From: Solirhodobacter olei
GTDB lineage: Bacteria; Pseudomonadota; Alphaproteobacteria; Rhodobacterales; Rhodobacteraceae
Reading direction: 5' to 3'
Length of the DNA: 64,000 nt
Assembly: GCF_004010155.1 (NCBI RefSeq)
Contig: NZ_RRYH01000007.1
Location: forward strand, 1-64,000
The position numbers and the translations under genes are program-made. This document shows, in pieces, positions 1 through 8,929 of the stretch (position 1 is the stretch's first letter; each line of letters starts with the position of its first letter). The notes beneath the pieces were generated by a model, which ran no database searches, was not told the DNA's origin, and saw only the letters and a list, made by a program, of their open reading frames with translations.

Positions 1-90
1 GATTGCAGCGCCTCATAGAGATCGGGGCCGGGGCCGGCCCATTGAAAACACGGGGCGCGACTTAGCGAAGGCCCCCGGGAAAATCAAGCG

Positions 91-780
91 TCACTTCGTC
101 AAGGCCGGGGTCGCGGCCGGGACCACGGCTTTCGCGGAGGCCGCTGCGCCCGGCTTGGCCGCCGCATCCGCCCCCTTGTCCCCCGTCTTGGCCGACGTCT
201 TGCCCGCCGGGGGCTTCGGTTCCGGCACCGGCTCGCCGGTCGCGGGGAACCACTCGGGATGCTTCAGCAGCCAGCCCTCGATGTCCTTCACCGCGTTGTA
301 GCTGAGCACCTTCATCTGCTCGGCCTTGGTGCGGGTCAGGCCCGAGCCGATGATCGTCTGCGGACTCGTCCCCTCGAAGACGATGAACCGCTTCGGCACG
401 GGGTTCAGCATCTCCTGCTTGGCGTCGTAGAAAACCAGAACCTGGATCACCAGCACCGATTTCGGCGACAGCAGGATCGGAATGCCCGGCGGGGCCAGCG
501 CATAGCCTTCCACCGTGATCGCGAAATCATAGTAGGTGTCGCCGTCATAGCGCCCGAAGCGGTCGACCATCGCCTTGTTCAGCGCGTCCTTCCACTCCTG
601 CTCGGTCGCGGTGCGCGAGATCGGGCTCTTCTCCATATTGTCGTCGATCACTGCATGGACGCCCAGAAGGAACCGCCCCAGCGGCGGCGGCGGCTTGTTG
701 AGATCATCCTTGGGCGCACAGGCGGCGGTCAGCGCCAGAAGAAGCGCGGCGATGGTCGGGCGGAACATGCGGGACGTCAT
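91..780 (-). CDS. Putative lipoprotein of unknown function
   Basis: The 229-residue product starts with a lipoprotein signal: a hydrophobic stretch and then LTAAC, so Cys21 would be the lipidated residue. I place the start at 780 because an upstream extension is Arg/Pro/Gly-rich and unlike a signal peptide; a Met four codons further in is also possible. The middle is a compact soluble domain with no motif I recognise. The C-terminal 45 residues are low-complexity Lys/Ala/Pro, as expected for a linker or wall-spanning tail. It diverges from the cytochrome P450 gene. Function unknown; an envelope location is inferred from the lipobox only. Confidence 0.75.
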   Translation of the reverse strand: MTSRMFRPTIAALLLALTAACAPKDDLNKPPPPLGRFLLGVHAVIDDNMEKSPISRTATEQEWKDALNKAMVDRFGRYDGDTYYDFAITVEGYALAPPGIPILLSPKSVLVIQVLVFYDAKQEMLNPVPKRFIVFEGTSPQTIIGSGLTRTKAEQMKVLSYNAVKDIEGWLLKHPEWFPATGEPVPEPKPPAGKTSAKTGDKGADAAAKPGAAASAKAVVPAATPALTK

Positions 781-890
781 CGGCTCTTTCGCTCTCCCTC
801 CGGGTCCGCGCAGACTTACCCCAGCCCCGCCCGGGGGGCAATCGCAAGCCCCCGCTCGCCTGCAGTCTGGCCGAAATGTCCCGCGGGATC

Positions 891-916
891 GTGGACCGCG
901 CGCCCGCACGGTCCAC
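891..916. promoter_or_regulatory. Perfect 8-bp inverted repeat upstream of the P450 gene
   Basis: GTGGACCG at 891-898 is repeated in inverse as CGGTCCAC at 909-916 with a 10-base spacer. A weaker outer arm (GCGGG/CCCGC) flanks it. It lies in the 200-base divergent interval between the lipoprotein and P450 genes, ending 64 bases before the P450 start. It could be an operator or a leader hairpin; nothing in the sequence decides which. Confidence 0.35.
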
Positions 917-980
917 CCGCCCGCGTTGCCCGCACCGGACGCCCCGCCTATATCCGCTAAAAGGCAGAAGGGGTCCCCAT

Positions 981-2360
981 ATGGCGATGGTGCAGACAGC
1001 CGCTGCGACGGGCGGCGCGGAGTACCCCGTCCGGGTGCCGCTGGTGACCGAGCCGCTCGGCATCCTCGGCTCCTTCCGCAACGCGCGCCGCAATGTGCTG
1101 GAGCTGATCCCCGAGATCGCCACCCATGTCCCCATCGTATCCGGCCGCACCGGCAAGCGCTGGCACATGGTCATGGACCCGGAGTCCAACCGCCACATCC
1201 TGAAGGACGCGGTGGAGACCTACCCCAAGTCCGACGTCACCAAGATGATCCTGCGCCCCGCGATCGGCGACAGCCTCTTCGTTGCCGAGGGGGCGCACTG
1301 GCACTGGCAGCGCCGGGTCGCGGCCCCGGTCTTCACCCATCGCAACATCGCGAACCTCGCCCCGGTCATGACGGCGGCGGCAGAGCGCGCCTCCGACCGC
1401 ATCGCGGCCCAGGCCGGCCGCGCCGCCAATCTCTTCGACGAGATGGTCGCCGCCACCTTCGAGGTCATCGCCGATGTCACCCTGTCCGGCGGCAAGGCCT
1501 TCGACCGCGAGGCGACGCATCGCGCGATCAACGCCTATATCGCCGATACCGCCAAGGTCTCGCTGCTCGACGTGATCGGCGCGCCGGCCTGGATCCCGCG
1601 CTTCAAGCGCCTCTTCGCCACCTCGGCGATGACCGAGATGAAGGAGGTGGCCGATGCCGCGATCGAGGCGCGGCGCGGCAGCGGGCCGCAGCCGGTGCCG
1701 GACCTGCTGGACCTCCTCCTTGACGGCGAGGACCCGAAGACGGGGCGTCGGATGTCGACGACCGAGCTTCGCGACAACCTGCTGACCTTCATCGTCGCGG
1801 GGCATGAGACGACGGCGCTGACGCTGGCCTGGTCGCTCTATCTCTGCGCCTTCGACCCTTCGGTGCAGGACCGCGCCCGGGCCGAGGCGCAGGCGGTCCT
1901 CGGCGACCGCGCCGCCACGGCCGCGGACATCCCCCGCCTGCCCTATATCCGTCAGGTTATCGACGAGGCCCTGCGGCTTTACCCGCCCGCGGCCTTCCTG
2001 TCGCGCACGGCGCTGAAGTCCGACCGGCTCTGCGGACGAGAGGTCCGCCCCGGCGACACGGTGATGCTGCCGATCTACGCGCTCCACCGCAACACGTTGC
2101 TCTGGGATGACCCGCACCGCTTCGACCCGGAGCGTTTCGCCGGGCGCGAGGGGATAGACCGCTTCGCCTACCTTCCCTTCGGCGACGGGCCCCGGATCTG
2201 CATCGGCGCCTCCTTCGCGGTGCAGGAGGCGGTGATCATCCTCGCCACGCTGCTGGCGCGCTTCCGCTTCGCCCGCGTGGCGGGCCGCGATCCGAAGCCC
2301 GTGCTGATCCTGACGCTGCGCCCCGAAGGCGGCGTCTGGCTGGGCGTGGAGCGGGCCTGA
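981..2360 (+). CDS. Cytochrome P450
   Basis: A 459-residue soluble cytochrome P450, a haem-thiolate mono-oxygenase. The I-helix oxygen-activation motif AGHETT is at residues 273-278. The K-helix ExxR is at 329-332 (EALR). The haem loop FGDGPRICIG starts at Phe400 and places the axial cysteine at Cys407. There is no membrane anchor, as usual for bacterial enzymes, so it needs separate redox partners, and no ferredoxin or ferredoxin reductase gene is adjacent. I use ATG 981 rather than an upstream in-frame ATG at 876 because the extra 35 residues are Arg/Pro-rich and P450-like sequence begins after it. Substrate unknown. Its stop lies three bases from the stop of the convergent small gene. Confidence 0.95.
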   Translation: MAMVQTAAATGGAEYPVRVPLVTEPLGILGSFRNARRNVLELIPEIATHVPIVSGRTGKRWHMVMDPESNRHILKDAVETYPKSDVTKMILRPAIGDSLFVAEGAHWHWQRRVAAPVFTHRNIANLAPVMTAAAERASDRIAAQAGRAANLFDEMVAATFEVIADVTLSGGKAFDREATHRAINAYIADTAKVSLLDVIGAPAWIPRFKRLFATSAMTEMKEVADAAIEARRGSGPQPVPDLLDLLLDGEDPKTGRRMSTTELRDNLLTFIVAGHETTALTLAWSLYLCAFDPSVQDRARAEAQAVLGDRAATAADIPRLPYIRQVIDEALRLYPPAAFLSRTALKSDRLCGREVRPGDTVMLPIYALHRNTLLWDDPHRFDPERFAGREGIDRFAYLPFGDGPRICIGASFAVQEAVIILATLLARFRFARVAGRDPKPVLILTLRPEGGVWLGVERA

Positions 2361-2363
2361 GGC

Positions 2364-2564
2364 CTATTCCGCCTCCGCCCTCTGCGCGCGCTCGATCCGC
2401 AGGAATTCCCGCATCCGCTGACCCGGGTCGCGCCCGGTCGAGGCCCCCCGGTGCAGCGCCTTCTCGCGTGCTCCGGGTCCGCCCACGCTGCGCTCGATCT
2501 CGAGATAGGGCTTCACACGGTCCCCCTCGCCGCCGCGCGGCCGGTCGATGAGATGCTTGCTCAT
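2364..2564 (-). CDS. Small conserved-looking protein, 66 residues
   Basis: A short, charged, hydrophilic protein beginning MSKHLIDRP. A strong ribosome-binding site (GGGAGGAA) lies seven bases before the ATG, and that is the main reason for calling it real. No signal peptide, transmembrane segment or recognised motif. It converges tail-to-tail on the P450 gene and lies downstream of queG on the same strand. Function unknown. Confidence 0.6.
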   Translation of the reverse strand: MSKHLIDRPRGGEGDRVKPYLEIERSVGGPGAREKALHRGASTGRDPGQRMREFLRIERAQRAEAE

Positions 2565-2666
2565 GGCGTTCCTCCCGTCTCTCTGAGGGGCCAGTCTAGC
2601 ACGGATGGGCGGTCTCCGGGGCGGGGAATCGATCAGATCATCGGGATCGGCGAGCCCCCGCCCGGC

Positions 2667-3710
2667 TCAGCCGAGCCTCCCGGCGGCCCAGCGCGCGGCC
2701 TCCGCCACCACCGGATCGGGATCGCCCAGATGCGCCTCCGCCGCCGCCCGCAGGCCCGCGTCGCCGCTGTTGCCGATGGCGTAAAGCACGTTGCGCAGAA
2801 ACCTGTCCCGCCCGATCCGCTTGATCGGACTGCCGGAGAAGCGCGCCCGGAACGCCGCATCGTCAAGCCCGGCCAGCTCTGCCAGCTCCGGCTCGCCCAC
2901 CCGGTCGGCATAGCCCGCCTCATGCGCCGCGGCCGCGAACTTGTTCCACGGGCAGACGGCAAGGCAGTCGTCGCAGCCATAGATCCGGTTGCCCAGAAGC
3001 GGCCTCAGCTCCTCCGCCACCGGCCCCTTGTGCTCGATCGTCAGGTAGGAGATGCACCGCCGCGCGTCGAGCCGGTAGGGCGCCGGAAAGGCCCGCGTCG
3101 GGCAGATGTCGAGGCAGGCCCGGCAGGACCCGCAGTGATCCGTCTCCGCGCTGTCCACCGGCAGCTCCAGCGTGGTGAAGATCGCGCCGAGGAAGAACCA
3201 GCTGCCCAGCGCGCGCGAGACGAGGTTCGTGTGCTTGCCCTGCCAGCCCAGCCCGGCCGCCTGCGCCAGGGGCTTCTCCATCACCGGCGCGGTATCGACG
3301 AAAACCTTGATCTCGCAGGGCTGCCCCGCCCGTTCCGCCTCGGCGATCAGCCAGCGGCCCAGCCGCTTGAGCCGCTTCTTGACGAGGTCGTGGTAATCCC
3401 TGCCCCGGGCATAGACGCTGATGCCACCCCTCTCCGGCCGCTCCAGCACCGCCAGCGGATCCGTCTCCGGCCCGTAGCTCTCCGCCAGCATGATGACCGA
3501 CCGCGCCTCGGGCCAGAGCGCCGCGGGATCGCCGCGCCAGGCCATCCGCTCCGCCATCCAGCCCATCTGGCCATGCAGGCCCGCGGCCACGAAGGCCTCA
3601 AGCCGCCCCGCCGCTTCCGGGATCGCCCCCGGCCGGCAGATCCCGAAGCCCGAGAACCCCTCTTCCCGCGCCCGCGTCTCCAGCCGCCCTTTCAGGATGG
3701 AAGGCTCCAC
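2667..3710 (-). CDS. queG: Epoxyqueuosine reductase QueG
   Basis: QueG is the cobalamin- and iron-sulfur-dependent enzyme that reduces epoxyqueuosine to queuosine at the tRNA wobble position. The protein is 347 residues. The N-terminal half is the cobalamin-binding domain, with VDTAPV placing the catalytic Asp at 139. Two ferredoxin-type clusters follow: Cys193/196/199/203 and Cys219 with Cys246/249/253. The C-terminal 60 residues look like a HEAT-type repeat, typical of the family. The start is GTG with an AGGAGG site just upstream, and that site sits inside one copy of a recurrent intergenic element. It follows the GST gene on the same strand. Confidence 0.95.
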   Translation of the reverse strand: MEPSILKGRLETRAREEGFSGFGICRPGAIPEAAGRLEAFVAAGLHGQMGWMAERMAWRGDPAALWPEARSVIMLAESYGPETDPLAVLERPERGGISVYARGRDYHDLVKKRLKRLGRWLIAEAERAGQPCEIKVFVDTAPVMEKPLAQAAGLGWQGKHTNLVSRALGSWFFLGAIFTTLELPVDSAETDHCGSCRACLDICPTRAFPAPYRLDARRCISYLTIEHKGPVAEELRPLLGNRIYGCDDCLAVCPWNKFAAAAHEAGYADRVGEPELAELAGLDDAAFRARFSGSPIKRIGRDRFLRNVLYAIGNSGDAGLRAAAEAHLGDPDPVVAEAARWAAGRLG

Positions 3711-3715
3711 GCCTC

Positions 3716-3750
3716 CTCCTTCTTTTTCTGTCCAGAAATATCCTCGGGGG
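3716..3750 (-). repeat. Intergenic GATATTT element, copy A
   Basis: On the minus strand a GC hairpin (GGGGGC, six bases, GCCCCC) is followed by GAGGATATTTCTGGACAG and a purine run. The same layout recurs at about five other gene ends in this window. Here it lies between the GST and queG genes, and its purine-rich end supplies the queG ribosome-binding site. Confidence 0.5.
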
Positions 3751-3783
3751 GTGCGGGGGGCAGACAGGCCCCCGCCCGCGCCC

Positions 3784-4449
3784 TCAGAAATCCAGATCCG
3801 AATAATGCGCCGGCTGCGGGAAGCCCGGCACCTGGTCGACCAGCAGCGTCCGGAAGGCCGGGCGCGACTTGATCTTGGCGTACCAGTCCTTCACCACCTG
3901 GCTGCGGTTCCAGTCGACATCCGAGATGTAGTCGAGGCAGCTGAGCTGCGCCGCCGCCGCGAAATCCGCCAGCGTCATCGCATCGCCCGCCAGCCACCGG
4001 CGCTGGTCCAGCAGCCAGGCCATGTAGTCGAGGTGATACTTGATCCGCGCCGCGCCGGTCTTGACGTTCCGCGAATCCGGGTAGCCGGCGCCCTGCACCT
4101 TCTTGTGGACCCGCTCGTAAAGCAGGTTCGCCGTCACCTCGGCATGGAACTTGTCGTCGAACCAGGCGCAGAGGCGGCGCACCTCGTAACGCTCCTCGGC
4201 CCGCTTCGGCATCAGCGGCGGGTCGGGATATTTCTCCTCCAGCAGCTCGCAGATCGCCTGGCTCTCCGGATGCATCCGGCCCTCGAGCCGCAGCACGGGC
4301 ACCTTGCCGGCCGGGTTGCGGCGCAGGAATTCGGGCTGCTGCTCCCAGTAGCGCTCCTCGACCAGTTCGACCTCGATCCTCTTCTCGGCGAGCGTCAGGC
4401 GAACCTTGCGGCAGAAGGGAGACAGGGCGAAATGGTAGAGACGGTTCAT
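3784..4449 (-). CDS. Glutathione S-transferase family protein
   Basis: A 221-residue two-domain GST. The thioredoxin-like N-terminal domain carries SPFC at residues 10-13 (Ser10 and Cys13 are the candidate glutathione-activating residues), the cis-proline segment KVPVL around 49-53 and the glutathione-contacting PES at 61-63. An all-helical C-terminal domain follows. Such proteins conjugate or reduce substrates with glutathione in the cytosol. It could also act as a maleylacetoacetate isomerase-like enzyme, but nothing nearby supports that, and the homogentisate genes are 56 kb away. It probably forms a short operon with queG downstream. Confidence 0.85.
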   Translation of the reverse strand: MNRLYHFALSPFCRKVRLTLAEKRIEVELVEERYWEQQPEFLRRNPAGKVPVLRLEGRMHPESQAICELLEEKYPDPPLMPKRAEERYEVRRLCAWFDDKFHAEVTANLLYERVHKKVQGAGYPDSRNVKTGAARIKYHLDYMAWLLDQRRWLAGDAMTLADFAAAAQLSCLDYISDVDWNRSQVVKDWYAKIKSRPAFRTLLVDQVPGFPQPAHYSDLDF

Positions 4450-4555
4450 CGAAATGCTTGTCCGGCGGTTGGGGTTCTCCCTGAATGCCCCGGCGAGGGG
4501 CCAAATTCAATCCTCGTCGGTGCCGCAGGCGGGAAGGCTGGCCGGCACATGCCGA

Positions 4556-5314
4556 TCACTTCCGCTCGAAGCAGCGTGCGCGCCCGTCGGCCTCGATCGT
4601 CGCCGCGCCATCGGCGATCTCTCTCGCGCGCTTGCGAAGGTAGGCGGTGGGATGCGCGGCATCCCGCCCCTTGGGGTCGGGCAGCACCGCAGCCAGCAGC
4701 GCCGCCTGTTCCGGGGTGATCTTGCCCGGTTCCACCCGGAAGGCCCGCGCAGCCCCGGCGGTGAAGCCGAAGGCGCCGTCGCCGGTCTCGGCCACGTTGA
4801 GATAGACCTCGAGGATCCGCCGCTTCGACCAGAAGATCTCCATCACCGGCGTCAGAAGCGCCTCCAGCGCCTTGCGCGGCCAGCTGTGGCCCTGCCAGAG
4901 GAAGACGTTCTTGACCACCTGCTGATCGATGGTCGACCCGCCCCGCTCCGCCCCCGCCTCTGCGGCGGCCCGGATCGCGGCAATGTCGAATCCCCAGTGC
5001 TCGCAGAAATTGGCATCCTCCGCCGCGACGACCGACCGCGCCATCACCGGCGAGAACTCCTTGAGCGGCGTCCAGCGCCGCTCGACATGGCCCAGCCGCA
5101 GGCTTTCGGAGAAGATGTAGGGCGTCGTCGGCGGGTTCACGAAGCGGAAAAGGACGATCAGCGCGACGAAGATCCCGGCCACGACCGCCAGCGCGCGCAG
5201 CAGCCACCAGCGGACCGGCCGCCAGAGCGCGCGCAGCCGCGCGCCGCGCGTGGCCTCCGCCTTGCGCCCGCCCTTCTTCGCCTTGCCCCGTCCGCCCGAG
5301 CCCTTCTGCGCCAT
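4556..5314 (-). CDS. mtgA: Monofunctional biosynthetic peptidoglycan transglycosylase
   Basis: MtgA polymerises lipid II into glycan strands without a transpeptidase domain. The protein is 252 residues: a basic Lys/Gly-rich cytoplasmic tail, one transmembrane helix at about 38-58, then the GT51 domain. The catalytic glutamate is Glu99 in AAED. The motif GGSTIDQQ is at 125-132, and the RK..E....SK..ILE.YLN block is near 147-173. I start at Met 5314; an upstream in-frame start adds only Arg/Gly-rich residues. No penicillin-binding domain follows, which separates it from bifunctional PBPs. Confidence 0.93.
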   Translation of the reverse strand: MAQKGSGGRGKAKKGGRKAEATRGARLRALWRPVRWWLLRALAVVAGIFVALIVLFRFVNPPTTPYIFSESLRLGHVERRWTPLKEFSPVMARSVVAAEDANFCEHWGFDIAAIRAAAEAGAERGGSTIDQQVVKNVFLWQGHSWPRKALEALLTPVMEIFWSKRRILEVYLNVAETGDGAFGFTAGAARAFRVEPGKITPEQAALLAAVLPDPKGRDAAHPTAYLRKRAREIADGAATIEADGRARCFERK

Positions 5315-5582
5315 GCCCCGCCGTCTCGCCCCACGTTTTACCCGACCGTCCCGACCGTCCGTCAGACCTAACCCAAGCCCCTCCCCGGCACCAGACCGGC
5401 GGGCCAGGCGGGCAATCTGAGTCCCAAGCGCCACGCATGGGGCCCGAGCGCGCCCGCAACACGCCCGGCACCTTGCGCTTTATGACGGTTTCATGGAGAA
5501 ATGCGCGACTTTCCGCGCATCGGTCGCCACTGGCCGGGGAACGCGCCGATGGAGCGCCGATGGAGCAAGGACGACTGGACCG

Positions 5583-6101
5583 ATGACCGCCCGCCCGCTT
5601 CTGAGCGCCTGCCTCGCCGCGATGCTGCTTCCCGCCGCGGCTCAGGCCTACCGGATCAGCGATCCGCTAGCCGCCAAACCAGCCGAGCTGCGGGTCACAA
5701 TCACTCTGCCCCCGGGCTTCGAGATCGAGGCGGGCAGCGCCCAGCTCACCGTCACCGCGACCAATCCCAGAACGCAGGAGGCCGCGCTTTCGGCCGACGC
5801 GCTCCGGGCGGCAGGCCGCGACGGCGCGGCGCGGGTCTTCGCGCTTGCCGATCCCGCGGGCTCGCAATTCGCCGGGCTCGAAACCCGGGTGGCGGCCTGG
5901 CGCGCGGCAAAGATCGCCACAGCGGCACAGATTGACGTCGCCTTCACCCCCTGCCGAAGCGACCCCGGGGCCGCGACCTCGGGCGCGATGGCGCTCTCGA
6001 TCCAGCCCGCGCCGGGCGCGCCGCGGCTGGTGCTGCTGCCCGCGGGGACCACGCTCGCGGCCTATCTCGGCGGTGCTCCCGTGGCGGATTGCCCGAAATA
6101 G
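5583..6101 (+). CDS. Exported protein of unknown function
   Basis: A 172-residue protein with a clear Sec signal peptide ending near AQA (residues 20-22). The mature part reads as a beta-rich domain with alternating hydrophobic residues and two cysteines (in TPCRSD and near the C-terminus, DCPK) that could form a disulfide. I recognise no family. The start at 5583 places the signal peptide at the N-terminus; longer in-frame starts do not. It stands alone between mtgA (opposite strand) and the rsfS operon. Confidence 0.7.
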   Translation: MTARPLLSACLAAMLLPAAAQAYRISDPLAAKPAELRVTITLPPGFEIEAGSAQLTVTATNPRTQEAALSADALRAAGRDGAARVFALADPAGSQFAGLETRVAAWRAAKIATAAQIDVAFTPCRSDPGAATSGAMALSIQPAPGAPRLVLLPAGTTLAAYLGGAPVADCPK

Positions 6102-6413
6102 GCCCGCACCAAGCCGGTGCCGGATCGGCGGTGCGATACGGTGTCAAAGCGGTGCAGAAGCGGTGCTTTAGCGGTATTCGGTTTTCCGAGCATTTTTAGG
6201 GGCTTGCGCCCGATCCGCCCGTAAAAGTCGGCAGCACCGCCACGCAATTGAAATACTTTGTTAACCTGCGCCCCGCGTGTCATTGAGATTTCACTGGGCC
6301 GATGTTACGTTTTGATCACCCAGCGCCGGGGTACAGTCGGCGCGCATGTGGAGGACGATGTCCTGTCTCAACTCATGCCGGCAGCGGGCACAGACGCTGC
6401 AACGAGGGCGCCG
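6102..6413. other. 312-base intergenic region with a CGGTG array
   Basis: The gap between the exported protein and rsfS holds the CGGTG direct-repeat array (separate entry). A small TCGG-TTTT-CCGA hairpin with a short T run follows at about 6178-6197, and then an AT-richer stretch near 6240-6315 that probably contains the rsfS promoter. Upstream in-frame starts for rsfS exist here, but the encoded residues show no RsfS similarity. I see no other gene. Confidence 0.5.
6129..6176 (+). promoter_or_regulatory. CGGTG direct-repeat array 1
   Basis: CGGTG starts at 6129, 6139, 6150 and 6161, and CGGTA at 6172: spacings of 10, 11, 11 and 11 bases. The inner units share the longer form AAAGCGGTGC / AGAAGCGGTGC. 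Tandem 11-bp direct repeats are the usual geometry for OmpR/PhoB-family response regulators, which bind head-to-tail on one face of the helix; that assignment is inference. A second array with the same unit and period lies at 55486. Confidence 0.55.
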
Positions 6414-6779
6414 ATGACGACGGCGCCGCGCATCGCGATCTCCGCCAAGGAGCTTCTGGATCGCATCCTCGCCTCCCTCGACGATGACAAGGCAGAAGAC
6501 GTTGTGACGATCGACCTGCGCGGTCGCTCGGACGTCGCCGATTACATGGTCGTCTGCTCCGGCCGCTCCTCGCGGCAGGTCACGGCCATCGCCGAGAAGC
6601 TGGCCGACCGCCTGAAGCAGGACGCCGGGCTTGCCTGCAAGATCGAGGGCAAGGCCACGGGCGACTGGGTGCTGATCGACGCGGGCGACGTGATCGTTCA
6701 CGTGTTCCGTCCGGAAGTGCGCGAGTTCTATCAGCTCGAAAAGATGTGGATGCCCACCGCGCAGGCCGCGCGGAACTGA
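6414..6779 (+). CDS. rsfS: Ribosome silencing factor RsfS
   Basis: RsfS binds ribosomal protein L14 on the large subunit and blocks subunit joining in starvation. The 121-residue protein has the family core: AEDVVTIDLRG, then SDVADYMVVCSGRSSRQV and a conserved GDWVLID..DVIVHVF segment. I chose ATG 6414 because the RsfS-like sequence begins right after it; ATG 6375 is an in-frame alternative. The stop codon abuts the rlmH start with no spacer, so the two are probably translated together, an order common in alphaproteobacteria. Confidence 0.93.
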   Translation: MTTAPRIAISAKELLDRILASLDDDKAEDVVTIDLRGRSDVADYMVVCSGRSSRQVTAIAEKLADRLKQDAGLACKIEGKATGDWVLIDAGDVIVHVFRPEVREFYQLEKMWMPTAQAARN

Positions 6780-7250
6780 ATGCGCGTCCATATCTGCGCC
6801 GTCGGCCGGCTCCGCGCCGGCCCGGAGCGGGAGTTGGTACAGGACTACCTAACCCGGTTCGACCGGACCGGGCGGCCCTTGGGCCTTGGCCCGGCGATCC
6901 TCGCCGAGGTCGAGGACAAGAAGGGCGGCGGGATGGAGGCGGAAGCCGCGCTTCTGGCGCGGGCAGTCCCCTCCGGCGCCCTGACCTGCCTCCTCGATGA
7001 ACGCGGCAAGTCCCTGAAATCGCCTGATTTTGCCGATCAGCTCGGCCGCTGGCGCGATGCCGGCCGGCAGGACGTGGCCTTCCTGATCGGCGGCGCCGAC
7101 GGGCTGGCGCCGGAGCTGCGGCAGGGCGCGGATTTCGCGATCTCCTTCGGCCGGATGGTCTGGCCGCATCTGCTGGCCCGGGTGATGCTGACCGAACAGC
7201 TCTACCGCGCCGCCACGATCCTTGCGGGCAGCCCCTACCACCGCGCCTGA
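6780..7250 (+). CDS. rlmH: 23S rRNA pseudouridine-1915 N3-methyltransferase RlmH
   Basis: RlmH methylates the pseudouridine at 1915 in helix 69 of 23S rRNA on assembled 70S ribosomes. At 156 residues it has normal family length. The SPOUT knot is visible as FLIGGADG at 101-108 and the conserved C-terminus SPYHR at 151-155. It begins directly on the base after the rsfS stop. The intergenic stretch after it holds two hairpins before gpmI. Confidence 0.95.
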   Translation: MRVHICAVGRLRAGPERELVQDYLTRFDRTGRPLGLGPAILAEVEDKKGGGMEAEAALLARAVPSGALTCLLDERGKSLKSPDFADQLGRWRDAGRQDVAFLIGGADGLAPELRQGADFAISFGRMVWPHLLARVMLTEQLYRAATILAGSPYHRA

Positions 7251-7310
7251 CGGCAGATATCCCGCCTGCCGCGGCGATATTCGGGGACAGGAGGGGGGCG
7301 GAATGCCCCC
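7251..7310 (+). terminator. Two hairpins with intergenic GATATTT element, copy E
   Basis: CGGCAG (7251-7256) pairs with CTGCCG (7266-7271) right after the rlmH stop, and GGGGGC (7294-7299) pairs with GCCCCC (7305-7310). Between them lies CGGCGATATTCGGGGACAG, a copy of the recurring element. No T-tract follows, so terminator activity is only suggested. Confidence 0.4.
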
Positions 7311-7408
7311 GGTAGCGCCGCAAAATCCTGCGTGACCCGTCCCGCCCCGCGGTTGCCCCCCGCTTGGCCTCGGCGTAGAACGGGCCGGACCCGCGAGAGG
7401 AGCCTCCC

Positions 7409-8929
7409 ATGCCTGCACCGAAGCCCGTCGTTCTCTGCATTCTCGACGGCTGGGGCCTCAGCCCGGACACATCCGCCAACGCGCCCTATCTCGCCAGGAC
7501 GCCGACCTTCGACCGGCTGATGGAGACCTGCCCGCATGCGATCCTGCACACCTCCGGCCGCGACGTCGGCCTGCCGGACGGGCAGATGGGCAACTCCGAG
7601 GTCGGCCACATGAACATCGGCGCGGGCCGCATCGTCTGGATGGATCTCGGCCTCATCGACAAGGCGATCGAAGAGGGCTCCTTCGAGAAGAACGACGCCC
7701 TCAACGCGTTCATCGACGCGCTGAAGGAAAGCGGCGGCACCGCGCATCTGATGGGCGTCGCCTCCGACGGCGGGGTGCATGGCCACATCCGCCACCTGAT
7801 CCGCGCGATCGAGATCATCGCCGGCGCCGGCGTCCCGGTCACCGTCCACGCCATCACCGACGGGCGCGACGTGGCGCCGACCTCGGGCAAGGGCTTCGTC
7901 CAGGACCTCGCCGACAGCCTGCCTGATGGCGCCCGCATCGGCACCGTCGTCGGCCGCTATTTCGCCATGGACCGCGATAACCGCTGGGATCGCGAGGAGA
8001 AGGCCTACAACGCCATGGTCAAGGCCGAGGGGCCGACCGCGCCCGACGCCGCCTCCGCCGTGCAGGCCGCCTATGACCGCGACGAGACCGACGAGTTCAT
8101 CACCCCCACCGTGATCGAGGGCTACGCCGGCGCGAAGGATGGCGACGGCTTCTTCTGCCTGAACTTCCGGGCCGACCGCGCGCGGGAAATCCTGCTGGCC
8201 ATCGGCCAGCCCGGCTTCGACAGGTTCGACACCGGCCCCCGGCCGAAATGGGCGAAACTCCTTGGAATGGTGGATTATTCCACCACCCACAACGAATTCA
8301 TGACCACCGCCTACCCCAAGCAGGTGGTCACCAACACGCTCGCCGAATGGGTGGCCGGCAAGGGCCTGCGCCAGTTCCACATCGCAGAGACCGAGAAATA
8401 CCCCCATGTCACCTTCTTCCTGAACGGCGGCAAGGAGGAGCCCGAGACCGGCGAGGAGCGCTACATGGCCGCCTCGCCCAAGGTCGCGACCTATGACATG
8501 CAGCCAGAGATGTCCTCGGTCGAGGTGACCGACCATCTCGTCGCCGCGATCCACGAGCGCTTCGACCTGATCGTGATCAACTACGCCAACCCCGACATGG
8601 TTGGCCATACCGGCAGCCTGAAGGCCGCCATCGCCGCCTGCGAGGCGGTCGACCTGGGCCTCGCCCGCGTCACGGAGGCGCTGCATCAGGAAGGCGGCGC
8701 GATGATCGTCACCGCCGACCATGGCAATTGCGAGGTGATGGTCGATCCCGTGACCGGCGGCCCGCACACCTCGCACACCACCAACCCGGTGCCGGTGATC
8801 CTGGTCGGTGGCCCCGAGGGGGCGAAGCTGCACGAGGGCCGGCTGGCCGATCTCGCGCCGAGCCTGCTGGACCTGATGCAGATTGCCCCACCGGAAGAGA
8901 TGACCGGAAAGAGCCTGATCGACAGATGA
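7409..8929 (+). CDS. gpmI: 2,3-bisphosphoglycerate-independent phosphoglycerate mutase
   Basis: Interconverts 3- and 2-phosphoglycerate in glycolysis and gluconeogenesis, using a phosphoserine intermediate and two metal ions. The 506-residue length is typical. Metal-binding DGWG begins at Asp13, the nucleophile is Ser63 in MGNSEVGH, and the C-terminal metal site ADHGN includes Asp437 and His438. A GAGAGGAG ribosome site precedes the ATG. The stop overlaps the start of the EnvC-like gene (ATGA), so the glycolytic and cell-division genes are translationally coupled. Confidence 0.97.
   Translation: MPAPKPVVLCILDGWGLSPDTSANAPYLARTPTFDRLMETCPHAILHTSGRDVGLPDGQMGNSEVGHMNIGAGRIVWMDLGLIDKAIEEGSFEKNDALNAFIDALKESGGTAHLMGVASDGGVHGHIRHLIRAIEIIAGAGVPVTVHAITDGRDVAPTSGKGFVQDLADSLPDGARIGTVVGRYFAMDRDNRWDREEKAYNAMVKAEGPTAPDAASAVQAAYDRDETDEFITPTVIEGYAGAKDGDGFFCLNFRADRAREILLAIGQPGFDRFDTGPRPKWAKLLGMVDYSTTHNEFMTTAYPKQVVTNTLAEWVAGKGLRQFHIAETEKYPHVTFFLNGGKEEPETGEERYMAASPKVATYDMQPEMSSVEVTDHLVAAIHERFDLIVINYANPDMVGHTGSLKAAIAACEAVDLGLARVTEALHQEGGAMIVTADHGNCEVMVDPVTGGPHTSHTTNPVPVILVGGPEGAKLHEGRLADLAPSLLDLMQIAPPEEMTGKSLIDR

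Noticed and set aside
1-60. Possible gene end or start at the left window edge
   Set aside because: A minus-strand frame is open through this stretch, but no start codon, ribosome site or motif can be supported in 60 bases.
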